Below, one piece after another: positions 50,296 to 57,010 of a stretch of DNA of 64,000 nucleotides. Position 1 is the stretch's first letter, and each line of letters starts with the position of its first letter. The stretch is from IMG/VR virus record IMGVR_UViG_3300036398_003487, positions 62,001-126,000 of that record; one strand, written 5' to 3'. Made by a program: the position numbers and the translations under genes. A model generated the notes under the pieces. The model made no database searches. It was not told where the DNA came from and saw only the letters and a list, made by a program, of their open reading frames with translations. The DNA comes from a virus.

Positions 50296-51114
50296 TTAAA
50301 AATTAAAAACTTGTGAACTGTGTATGAATTGGTATTTCTGTTTACCGAGTTCTTCGATTAGTTTTTTACCTGTATTCATACCGGCAAAAACTTCATGGAC
50401 AACAACATATTCGTTTGGTGTGTGATAGTTGTGATATCCGATTGAAAAGTTGATACAAGAGAAGTCAAACTTTTTACGAAGTTGCCAAACATCTGTGTAA
50501 GGGTGTTGCATATATTTTGGTTCAGATAACATACCTTCAGAAAGAACTTTTTTAGCCTTTGTTTCAAATTCAGAATCCGTTTCAAATACTTTAACACCAT
50601 AACAATATTCTGTTACCATGTAGTCGTCAGGAGCGTCAAATTGAATTGCGTAACCTACATTACTAAAAAAACCCCTGTCAGCTTCTTTTGAACCCAAACA
50701 ACCAACTTCTTCAGATACAAATAAAGCAACTTTAATTACATCAAAGACTTCCAATAACTGAAGACAGGCAAACACTCCACACTTATCATCACCACCAATA
50801 CCTGTCGGGTTACCCAAATCGTTATATGCTTTAAGTGATAAACTTGGATTACCTTTTGAGTCTTTAAGTTGTTCTTCATGGATATTGATTGTGTCAATGT
50901 TATGAACCGTATCAGTATGTGCAACAATACAAGGGTAAAATTCACCCTCGTTTATTTCACCCTTTGTGACATAAACATTTCCAAAGTCATCAACTTTAAA
51001 ATTATGTTTTTTTTCGGTTAAATATTTAACCAAAAATTCAATCATTAAATCTTCTTTAAATGATTTTGTAGGTATTGACAATACCTTTTTTAAAAAATCA
51101 ACATTTTCTATCAT
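50296..51114 (-). CDS. M20-family metallopeptidase, minimal form
   Basis: 272 residues. Zinc-site motifs of the M20 (PepT/ArgE-like) family are present: CIVAHTDTV with His66, GIGGDDKCGV with Asp109, FVSEEVGCLGS with Glu135 and Glu136, QFDAPDD with Asp160, and GYHNYHTPNEY with the last His. The usual dimerisation/lid domain of about 110 residues is missing, so only the catalytic core is kept. PepT-like members trim short peptides. Its position just after the Clp gene (convergent) and near the tmRNA invites a peptide-recycling role, which is inference. Confidence 0.82.
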   Translation of the reverse strand: MIENVDFLKKVLSIPTKSFKEDLMIEFLVKYLTEKKHNFKVDDFGNVYVTKGEINEGEFYPCIVAHTDTVHNIDTINIHEEQLKDSKGNPSLSLKAYNDLGNPTGIGGDDKCGVFACLQLLEVFDVIKVALFVSEEVGCLGSKEADRGFFSNVGYAIQFDAPDDYMVTEYCYGVKVFETDSEFETKAKKVLSEGMLSEPKYMQHPYTDVWQLRKKFDFSCINFSIGYHNYHTPNEYVVVHEVFAGMNTGKKLIEELGKQKYQFIHSSQVFNF

Positions 51115-51120
51115 AGCTCA

Positions 51121-51150
51121 TAAAGATAAGCTATTTTTTTATTAAAACAA
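51121..51150 (-). promoter_or_regulatory. Host-type promoter of the peptidase gene
   Basis: On the minus strand TTG (51150-51148), a 19-base spacer, then TATCTTTA (51128-51121), six bases before the ATG at 51114. The last G of the -7 consensus is A. Confidence 0.55.
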
Positions 51151-52221
51151 TTCAGGATGATATAAAAAATTTAAGAAAGTATCATAATCAATTTTAACGG
51201 TTTGGTTAAATTCATTTTTACTATGATTACTATATGTAATGAGTATTTTTCCGTCATCAACATCTTGAATTATGAATTTGTTTGGTGTCTTTTCACCAAA
51301 TGTTTTTTGTGAAGGAAATTCATACCATCTATTAAATTCACCATACTTTAACTTTGATAGTTTTTCAAGTGTTTCAGAGTTTTTACGATAAGAATCAATA
51401 TTATCACTATTTTCAATTTTTTCCATGATTTTATCAAGATTCCAAGTTACACTTCTGTTAAAACCTTCATCATCATAATTTTGACTATCAAAATAAGCAT
51501 AATAATCTTCATATAAATCTTCATCAAACTGTATTCCCAATTGGTCAATACTTGTTTTTAACATATCTGAAAGTTTAGCGTCTTTGTCTTCACCAGACTT
51601 ATCCCAAGTATTTAAAAGAATTGATACAGTTGTCATGTAGAGATTAGTACATTTTTTCTCAAAGATATTTAAAGGAAGTAAAGCGTTACATAATTTAGAT
51701 ATAACATATTGTCTTAATCCTTTAACCAAGGCTTCATCATATTCACTTGAATAATCGTAAATAATACTATCTATCTCATTTGAAAATTCATTTTTTAACC
51801 ACTTACAAATTTCAATAACTTTATCGTTATGATTTCTTAAATCCTCAACGGAAAGACTAGGTCTTAATATTTTTACTATTTGTTTAACCCTATCTAAATT
51901 CTCATCATTGAAATAGTGTAGTAAATAACCCTCATCCCAATCATAATCCATGGAATAATCATCAACAAAAACATTACCTCCATAATACCCCCCTTGGAAA
52001 GCAACTCTAATTAAATAACCGTTATTAGTTTCATCATTATTTCTAGTGAAAAGGTCAACATAATCATCACTATCAAACGTTAAATAAACCAAAGACTTAC
52101 CAAGATTTTTTTCATTTATTCTTGTAATACGTAAAATATCCTCATCGTCTTCGTACCTAACAAAATTTGCAGTAACTAAATCTTCCGTAAAATCTTTTAA
52201 TGCCTGATAAAGTTGACTCAT
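51142..52221 (-). CDS. Large acidic protein of unknown function
   Basis: 359 residues, rich in Asp, Tyr, Asn and Glu. An N-terminal alpha/beta part contains LVYLTFDSDDYVDLFTRN and AFQGGYYGGNVFVDDYSMDY. The middle is helical with LRQYVISKLCNALLPLNIF. The C-terminus is beta-like (PNKFIIQDVDDGKILITYSNHSK in two strands). No domain recognised. The acidity recalls DNA-mimic proteins, but there is no direct support. It lies immediately upstream of the divergent tmRNA. Confidence 0.55.
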   Translation of the reverse strand: MSQLYQALKDFTEDLVTANFVRYEDDEDILRITRINEKNLGKSLVYLTFDSDDYVDLFTRNNDETNNGYLIRVAFQGGYYGGNVFVDDYSMDYDWDEGYLLHYFNDENLDRVKQIVKILRPSLSVEDLRNHNDKVIEICKWLKNEFSNEIDSIIYDYSSEYDEALVKGLRQYVISKLCNALLPLNIFEKKCTNLYMTTVSILLNTWDKSGEDKDAKLSDMLKTSIDQLGIQFDEDLYEDYYAYFDSQNYDDEGFNRSVTWNLDKIMEKIENSDNIDSYRKNSETLEKLSKLKYGEFNRWYEFPSQKTFGEKTPNKFIIQDVDDGKILITYSNHSKNEFNQTVKIDYDTFLNFLYHPELF

Positions 52222-52235
52222 TAAACTTTTTTTTA

Positions 52236-52242
52236 ATAAATA
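52236..52242 (-). promoter_or_regulatory. TATTTAT box, 14 bases before the 52221 gene
   Basis: TATTTAT on the minus strand. It stops one base short of the TTG of the divergent tmRNA promoter, so both signals share a 40-base spacer. Confidence 0.45.
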
Positions 52243-52243
52243 C

Positions 52244-52274
52244 TTGGTAAAAGAAGAATATATTTATATCTTTG
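52244..52274 (+). promoter_or_regulatory. Host-type promoter of the tmRNA
   Basis: TTG at 52244-52246, a 20-base spacer and TATCTTTG at 52267-52274, a full consensus match. The mature RNA begins 23 bases later, leaving a short 5' leader for RNase P to remove. Confidence 0.8.
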
Positions 52275-52296
52275 TGATATAGTTCTTTGAGTATAT

Positions 52297-52691
52297 GGGG
52301 ATGTTTTTGGATTTGACAGGTATGAATCTGTCATAAAACGCACGTCGGGGCTAAACTAACCCTGTAAAACTGGTTTAAAACACAAACGGCAACACAATTG
52401 CAAAACTTTCTACACTCGGTTTAATCCGTACTGAAGAAGTAACTGTAGCCTAATCTAAGATTAGTATACAACGGGGTCGGTGAGCATATAACCTTGCAAC
52501 AGAAGCTTGTACCGTGGTGTGGTTTCTATCCGAAAAGGAACAAAGTGGAGGATTAGTTCTCAGTAAACCGAACCACTATAAAATAAGGGAATTGTGAAGT
52601 TTCGGATTGTTTAGAAAAACAATGACCTAAACGTGTAGTGTTTTATGGTCGACATATTTGGACCGGGGTTCGAATCCCCGCATCTCCACCA
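52297..52691 (+). ncRNA. ssrA: Transfer-messenger RNA (tmRNA)
   Basis: The 5' end GGGGATG pairs with CATCTCC before ACCA at 52688-52691, giving a seven-pair acceptor stem with G3-U70, the alanine identity element. The 5' part continues TTTTTGGATTTGACAGG, the conserved tmRNA D-loop region; the 3' part has GGGGTTCGAATCCCC, the T-arm. About 395 bases, normal for tmRNA. The tag frame is not canonical: from GGC at 52388 it reads 21 codons (GNTIAKLST... EEVTVA) to TAA at 52451. A second option from GCA at 52389 gives 11 codons (ATQLQNFLHSV) to TAA at 52422. Neither ends in the usual ALAA. Function: rescue of stalled ribosomes with tagging of the nascent chain. Confidence 0.93.
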
Positions 52692-52694
52692 ATT

Positions 52695-52723
52695 AAAAAG
52701 GGACTTTTTAGTCCCTTTTTTTA
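52695..52723 (+). terminator. Terminator after the tmRNA (also facing the hydrolase gene)
   Basis: AAAAAGGGACT / AGTCCCTTTTT stem with TTT loop; A- and T-tracts on both sides, so it can act in both directions. Confidence 0.88.
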
Positions 52724-54409
52724 TTTAATCATTTTTGATTTAATTTTTTGAATATCTTCTAAAATATTTTTTTTCTTTTGTTCAGATTCAAATTGAGGTA
52801 ATAAATCACCAATTTTATCTAAGATATCATCAACACTATATCCAAAAATTTCAAATCCGTCACCAGTATCTTTAACATCTTTTTTATCTTGGATTTTTGA
52901 CACTAACTCTTTTTGACTTTCTTTATCTCCGGGTTTAGCGTCTACAAAAGTTCCTAACCCAACATAGTCTAAAAATTTTTCTAGTTTATTTGGTTCTTTA
53001 GTATTATTTTTTTCAGTTTCAATATCACCACCCCTATTATCAAACATAGAATAGTCATAATCAGATTCACTATTACCCCAATTTTTTAAAATAAATTGTT
53101 TTATTGTTTGACCTTCAGTTTTTGCTTTATGTCCCGGATTTATTTCACCATGGCCGTAAATCCTATCAGGACTATACCCCAAAGATTTAACCAATTTAAG
53201 TGCAGAAACCGCCTGTACAGGTAAAATGTCATCATCATTCATACCAACAACTTCAACACCTTCAGTGTTAGAATTATTAATTCCTTTTGGAGCCGATGGG
53301 AAATCACTTGAATTTAAAATATGAGCCCCTCTACTTCCATCAGGTAATGTTCGAACAATAGACCCATCTCTTTCTATAACCCATTGAACACCTAATCCAC
53401 CTTTTCTACTATTAAGAATGCCAACAACTTTTTCAGCATCACCCCTACCAGCAGTATGATGGATAACAAAAAAATTTCTTGATTTAAGTTTTTCATTTTT
53501 CCTTCCATAAGTTGACATCCCTGAAATATCGCTAATCTGAAGAGTTTCTAAAATATTTTTTTTCTTTTGTTCAGATTCAAATTGAGGTATAATACTTTTT
53601 ACGTTATCTAATATATCGTCTAATTTATATCCAAATATTTCAAAACCTTCATCATTATCTTTCACATCATCATCTGAAAAAAGTTCTTTTGCCTTATCCA
53701 CCAGTCCTTTTTGACTTTCTTTATTACCTGCCGTCGCGTCACTCAATTCACCTAACCCAACATAATCTAAAAACTTATCAAGTTTAGACGGTTCTTTTTT
53801 ATCGATAATTTCATTATTTGGAACTTCAGGAAATTCAAAACTATCTAAACTTGATACATTTATTGAATTACAAAACTTTGGTGTAAATCTACTTTCATCT
53901 CTCCCATTCTCTGACCAAGATAGGTGAAAATGATTACCTGTTGAATTTCTTGTTCCGTGTCTGTATTCATCAATAAATGTAAATCCTGGAATACTTTTTC
54001 TTGCGGCACATAGTAACGTTGAAATTTTATCCAATATTTCATTATCGGTTTCTTTGATGTCACCTTGTTCATTTTTCCAAAAAACTACGTCATTAGCGTT
54101 GCCTTTATTATGTCTACTGGTACCTGATATTCTTCGATGAAAACTATCCCTACCCGAACCAAATTGTATGTTTAAATCAGGCATTTCTTTTTTAAACGCT
54201 GAACCTATTTTTTGTAATATACTAGAAAACTCAGGTGTAATATCACCAACTTCATCTAATGTTGGTTTAACTTTATACCCTAAACTTTGTAAATGAGCTC
54301 TAGCGTTTTTAGCGTTAAAAAAAGTTGATTTATCAATCGCATCCTCAAATATATATTCTAACTTACGTAGTTCTTTTAATGATTGTTCGTGTAATTGTTT
54401 TTTATTCAT
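52721..54409 (-). CDS. Two-domain peptidoglycan hydrolase (M15-like peptidase plus amidase) with repeated modules
   Basis: 562 residues. Residues 80-180 carry an M15-type zinc motif: SRHNKGNANDVVFW (His100, Asp107) and GNHFHLSW (His160, His162), as in D-Ala-D-Ala or L-Ala-D-Glu peptidases. Residues 310-445 are an Amidase_2/PGRP domain: FFVIHHTAGRG (His317/318), GAHILN and YGHGEINPGHKAKTEG (second zinc His and Lys). Two copies of an 85-residue module flank the amidase (about 205-290 and 471-556), each starting KLDKFLDYVGLG or KLEKFLDYVGLG and ending PQFESEQKKKNILE. The leader ends EYIFE then DA. Likely a virion-linked or lysis enzyme. A single chain with two cutting activities. Confidence 0.82.
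   Translation of the reverse strand: MNKKQLHEQSLKELRKLEYIFEDAIDKSTFFNAKNARAHLQSLGYKVKPTLDEVGDITPEFSSILQKIGSAFKKEMPDLNIQFGSGRDSFHRRISGTSRHNKGNANDVVFWKNEQGDIKETDNEILDKISTLLCAARKSIPGFTFIDEYRHGTRNSTGNHFHLSWSENGRDESRFTPKFCNSINVSSLDSFEFPEVPNNEIIDKKEPSKLDKFLDYVGLGELSDATAGNKESQKGLVDKAKELFSDDDVKDNDEGFEIFGYKLDDILDNVKSIIPQFESEQKKKNILETLQISDISGMSTYGRKNEKLKSRNFFVIHHTAGRGDAEKVVGILNSRKGGLGVQWVIERDGSIVRTLPDGSRGAHILNSSDFPSAPKGINNSNTEGVEVVGMNDDDILPVQAVSALKLVKSLGYSPDRIYGHGEINPGHKAKTEGQTIKQFILKNWGNSESDYDYSMFDNRGGDIETEKNNTKEPNKLEKFLDYVGLGTFVDAKPGDKESQKELVSKIQDKKDVKDTGDGFEIFGYSVDDILDKIGDLLPQFESEQKKKNILEDIQKIKSKMIK
52757..52800. repeat. 44-bp direct repeat, copy 1
   Basis: Identical to 53546-53589. It encodes the end of the C-terminal copy of the module (PQFESEQKKKNILE). 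Confidence 0.9.
53546..53589. repeat. 44-bp direct repeat, copy 2
   Basis: Perfect match to copy 1 about 790 bases away. Perfect DNA identity here, while the rest of the two modules has diverged, suggests gene conversion or a recent event. Confidence 0.9.
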
Positions 54410-54422
54410 TATAAAAATGGTA

Positions 54423-54429
54423 TATTTAT
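54423..54429 (+). promoter_or_regulatory. TATTTAT box, 7 bases before the zinc-finger gene
   Basis: Forms the left part of the 12-base palindrome TATTTATAAATA (54423-54434), whose other half serves the divergent hydrolase gene. Confidence 0.5.
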
Positions 54430-54434
54430 AAATA
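54428..54434 (-). promoter_or_regulatory. TATTTAT box, 18 bases before the hydrolase gene
   Basis: Minus-strand half of the palindrome 54423-54434. The two divergent boxes overlap by two bases, so only one could be occupied at a time. Confidence 0.5.
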
Positions 54435-54436
54435 TT

Positions 54437-55204
54437 ATGGAAAACAATAAATTAATTCAAATCGCGAAAAAGCTATCTTTATCCATTAAAGATACAAATG
54501 TTACACAAATATCAAGAAAATTAAATGACCGTAAAGGCCCGTATAAACAAATGATGTCCGTGTTAGAAGGATGGGATTTTGTTAAATTGGTATTTTTAAT
54601 CAATGCCATTAATAATGGTGAAAAAGAATTTGAATCAATATTATGGAAAGTAGATAATGAAAGATTTACCTATGCAATTGCTAATGTATTTGATACTGAA
54701 GTTCAGGAAAGCTGTGATTACTGTGGTGGTGATGGTGAAATTAGTTGCAGTGAATGTGATGGTTCAGGTGAAGTAGAATGTTCTGATTGTGGTGGTGAAG
54801 GTGAAGACGACGAAGGTGAAACATGTTCAAATTGTGATGGTGGTGGTAAAAGTGAATGTGATTCCTGTGGGGGTAGAGGTACTGAAGATTGTTATGACTG
54901 TGGTGGTACAGGTGAACAACAAAAAAGCGACGCTTACGAATTAAAATTAGACTTTTATTTTAGTATTAATGAAGAATTAAAATCAGAAATTAGTAAACTT
55001 AACAGATATGACAAAATTGACTCTGACACAATCACAGATTATGAAGATACAAATGAAACTATATTAGTATACGCATCACCGATGGCAATAGAAGTTGAGA
55101 CAAATGAAGAATTAGAATATAATACCGAATATTTTTATGAAATAGATACTGCTGGATGGGTTGGTAATACGGCTAGTAGCCCAAACTTTGATTTAGATTA
55201 TTAA
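54437..55204 (+). CDS. DnaJ-type zinc-finger protein without a J domain
   Basis: 255 residues from ATG at 54437. Residues about 94-165 contain six CxxCxGxG-type units in a row: CDYCGGDG, CSECDGSG, CSDCGGEG, CSNCDGGG, CDSCGGRG, CYDCGGTG. DnaJ has four. A helical N-terminal domain of 90 residues and a beta-rich C-terminal domain (YELKLDFYFSINEEL; TILVYASPMAIEVET) surround it. No HPD motif or J domain is present, so it cannot stimulate DnaK in the usual way. Substrate holding, zinc or redox roles are possible. The stop overlaps the convergent GAF gene by four bases. Confidence 0.78.
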   Translation: MENNKLIQIAKKLSLSIKDTNVTQISRKLNDRKGPYKQMMSVLEGWDFVKLVFLINAINNGEKEFESILWKVDNERFTYAIANVFDTEVQESCDYCGGDGEISCSECDGSGEVECSDCGGEGEDDEGETCSNCDGGGKSECDSCGGRGTEDCYDCGGTGEQQKSDAYELKLDFYFSINEELKSEISKLNRYDKIDSDTITDYEDTNETILVYASPMAIEVETNEELEYNTEYFYEIDTAGWVGNTASSPNFDLDY

Positions 55205-55818
55205 ATTAAAAAGTTTCTAACCGACTGAGTGTCTTTTTTGAAGTCCTCTCTGAAATTCTTTGTAAACTCCTCATTTTCACAGTATACCTCAACATGTTCA
55301 CTGAATACCCAATCCATACAAAGAAGAGCAATTAAATGGTTTTCTCTGTCCATAATTGGTAATGAAACCATAGATTGTGTTCCAAACTTTTTAATTAAAG
55401 CTCTTGTTGCAATATCAGGGATAAGTTCACAATCGTGAATAAATAATCCGTCCTCCATAGTTTGTTTAATCAACCAATTATAGTGACTTACAAACACATT
55501 TTGTATTTTTTCAGTTATTCTTTCAAGTCCATCAGAACATCTTTCATATGTTACAGACGCTTTCTGCATCGCTGATGATGTGTAAAAATTTCCACCATTA
55601 TGAAACTGAATGACATATATTCTATCTGCGTTATATTTTCTTCTGATTTCTCTTAAAGTAGAGTGAACAATTTCATCTGTTTCAATTTGTTGAGAAAGTT
55701 TGTTTCTTGAGTTTTGTTTCGCTCTTTTTTCCTTCATCATATTGAAGAAACCCGCAGTTATTAATGCTATAACAATTGATGTGACTGAGGTAATAATTGT
55801 TGGTAATAGTTCCTTCAC
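55201..55818 (-). CDS. Membrane-anchored GAF-like sensor protein
   Basis: 205 residues, GTG start. Residues 5-27 (LPTIITSVTSIVIALITAGFF) form one membrane helix, followed by a basic stretch and a coiled-coil linker. A GAF-like domain follows: IHSTLREIRRKYNADRIYVIQFHNGG is read here as HSTLREIRRKYNADRI plus YVIQFHNGG, then KKFGTQSMVSLPIMDRENHLIALLCMDWVF in two strands. GAF domains bind small ligands such as cyclic nucleotides. There is no output domain, so it may act by protein contact at the inner membrane (inference). Confidence 0.68.
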   Translation of the reverse strand: MKELLPTIITSVTSIVIALITAGFFNMMKEKRAKQNSRNKLSQQIETDEIVHSTLREIRRKYNADRIYVIQFHNGGNFYTSSAMQKASVTYERCSDGLERITEKIQNVFVSHYNWLIKQTMEDGLFIHDCELIPDIATRALIKKFGTQSMVSLPIMDRENHLIALLCMDWVFSEHVEVYCENEEFTKNFREDFKKDTQSVRNFLI

Positions 55819-55852
55819 CTGTTCTTTCTTTAAAAATTTATTTAACTGATTT

Positions 55853-55859
55853 ATAAATA
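55853..55859 (-). promoter_or_regulatory. TATTTAT box, 34 bases before the GAF gene
   Basis: The most distant box from its gene in the window. It follows the tRNA terminator at 55870. Confidence 0.35.
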
Positions 55860-55867
55860 GTTTAAAA

Positions 55868-55900
55868 AATAAAAAAGGGTTTAAATAACCCTTTTTTTAA
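55868..55900 (-). terminator. Terminator directly after the tRNA
   Basis: Stem AAAAAAAGGGTTA / TTAAACCCTTTTTT on the minus strand, starting a few bases after the tRNA 3' end. A- and T-rich on both flanks. Confidence 0.85.
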
Positions 55901-55902
55901 TG

Positions 55903-55979
55903 TGGTACCCCCGAAGGGATTCGAACCCCTGACCCACAGATTAGAAATCTGTTGCTCTATCCTACTGAGCTACGAAGGC
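55903..55979 (-). tRNA. tRNA-Arg (anticodon UCU)
   Basis: 77 bases with encoded CCA. Acceptor GCCTTCG pairs with CGGGGGT (one G-U at the end). Anticodon stem ACAGA / TCTGT with loop TTTCTAA, so the anticodon is TCT, reading AGA and AGG. T-arm AGGGG TTCGAAT CCCTT. AGA is by far the commonest Arg codon in the genes around it, which fits a supplementation role. It has its own promoter and terminator. Confidence 0.93.
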
Positions 55980-55991
55980 AATTATTTGTCA

Positions 55992-56022
55992 CAAATATAG
56001 ACAAAATTTGGGACAACATCAA
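55992..56022 (-). promoter_or_regulatory. Host-type promoter of the tRNA
   Basis: Minus strand TTG (56022-56020), a 20-base spacer and TATATTTG (55999-55992), a full consensus match. The tRNA starts 12 bases later. Confidence 0.8.
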
Positions 56023-56192
56023 ATTTTCTTGACAACGTATCTGTAACCTGAGTCAGAATTCAATTGAAGAATTGATTTAAATTCTTCAGCTTTATTCTCA
56101 TCATCAAATTCTAAAATTTCATCCTGAGAATTTAAAATAATAACAGGTAATTCTTTCTTATCTACCTTAATATACTTAACAATACAATACAT
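56019..56192 (-). CDS. Small hypothetical protein
   Basis: 57 residues starting MYCIVKYIKVDKKELPVIIL, then NSQDEILEFDDENKAEEF and a final strand GYRYVVKKI. A strand, loop, strand, helix, strand arrangement is likely. No named family; small proteins of this layout occur in Bacteroidota and their phages. It begins two bases after the 56195 gene. Its stop codon overlaps the tRNA promoter. Confidence 0.6.
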   Translation of the reverse strand: MYCIVKYIKVDKKELPVIILNSQDEILEFDDENKAEEFKSILQLNSDSGYRYVVKKI

Positions 56193-56194
56193 AA

Positions 56195-56446
56195 TTAATA
56201 ACCAAAATGTGTTCCACTATAATTATCCCATTCGTCATCAAACGAAAATTTTACTTTATCATATTTTTCAATAATAATAGATGATTTTTCTTCAATAAAG
56301 TTTGGGTTTGAAATAAACTCTTTCCATGTGTAAAAATCATGTAAACTTTCTAATACCTCCAAAGGAACTAATATAAGTTTATCATGTGTTAATCCTTTAA
56401 CATCATCTCTATATTTTTCTGATATTTGTATTTTGTTTTCCGACAT
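56195..56446 (-). CDS. Small hypothetical protein
   Basis: 83 residues, mixed charge: DDVKGLTHDKLILVPLEVLESL, FYTWKEFISNPNFIEEKS and KFSFDDEWDNYSGTHFGY. No recognised family. Paired with the 57-residue gene that follows; both are divergent from the HNH gene. Confidence 0.55.
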   Translation of the reverse strand: MSENKIQISEKYRDDVKGLTHDKLILVPLEVLESLHDFYTWKEFISNPNFIEEKSSIIIEKYDKVKFSFDDEWDNYSGTHFGY

Positions 56447-56485
56447 AACAATTTAAGTATAATAATACTTATTGCAAAATTCAAT

Positions 56486-56516
56486 TTGTCTTAATAAATT
56501 TTTATTAATATATTTG
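56486..56516 (+). promoter_or_regulatory. Host-type promoter of the HNH gene
   Basis: TTG at 56486-56488, a 20-base spacer and TATATTTG at 56509-56516. The ATG at 56522 follows after only five bases, so the transcript is probably leaderless. Confidence 0.8.
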
Positions 56517-56521
56517 TCATT

Positions 56522-57010
56522 ATGAGTGGAATATTGGTGCTTAATTCAGATTACAGTCCATTAAATGTTACATCGTTTAATCGTGGATTTAATTTAGTAT
56601 ATAAAGGAAAAGCAGAGATTGTTAAATCATCTGACGAGCCAGTTGTATGTGGTATCGTAAAACTCGTTAGACCCGTTATTATTAGACTTTTAAACTACGT
56701 TTCAATCACTCGTAGACGAATTCGTGTTAATCGTCACAGAATCATGAAACGTGACCACAACGCTTGTGTTTATTGTGGTAGTAAAAAAGACCTCACAATA
56801 GACCATATCGTTCCTAAATCAAAAGGTGGTGGTAATACATGGGATAACCTAGTTACGTGTTGTATAACGTGTAATTCGAAGAAAGGAGACAAGTTATTGA
56901 GTGAGACTAATATGAAGTTAATGAAAAAACCCACAGAACCTACTATATTTTCGGATTCTGTGGGTCAATCTTTACAAAAAGTTTGGATTGATTTTCAAAA
57001 AAGTTTTTAG
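56522..57010 (+). CDS. HNH endonuclease-fold protein
   Basis: 162 residues. An N-terminal domain ILVLNSDYSPLNVTSFNRGF and LVYKGKAEIV is typical of a host-type HNH family widespread in Bacteroidota and cyanobacteria, not of intron homing enzymes. The HNH domain is RDHNACVYCGSKKDLTIDHI, VPKSKGGGNTWDNLVTCCITC and NSKKGDKL: zinc Cys pairs at 82/85 and 114/117, catalytic Asp94-His95, and Asn109. It may nick DNA during packaging, recombination or host takeover. The stop overlaps the convergent gene by four bases. Confidence 0.85.
   Translation: MSGILVLNSDYSPLNVTSFNRGFNLVYKGKAEIVKSSDEPVVCGIVKLVRPVIIRLLNYVSITRRRIRVNRHRIMKRDHNACVYCGSKKDLTIDHIVPKSKGGGNTWDNLVTCCITCNSKKGDKLLSETNMKLMKKPTEPTIFSDSVGQSLQKVWIDFQKSF

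Noticed and set aside
56522-57010. HNH gene as a homing endonuclease
   Set aside because: It does not interrupt another gene, has its own promoter, and its N-terminal domain matches a host-type HNH family.
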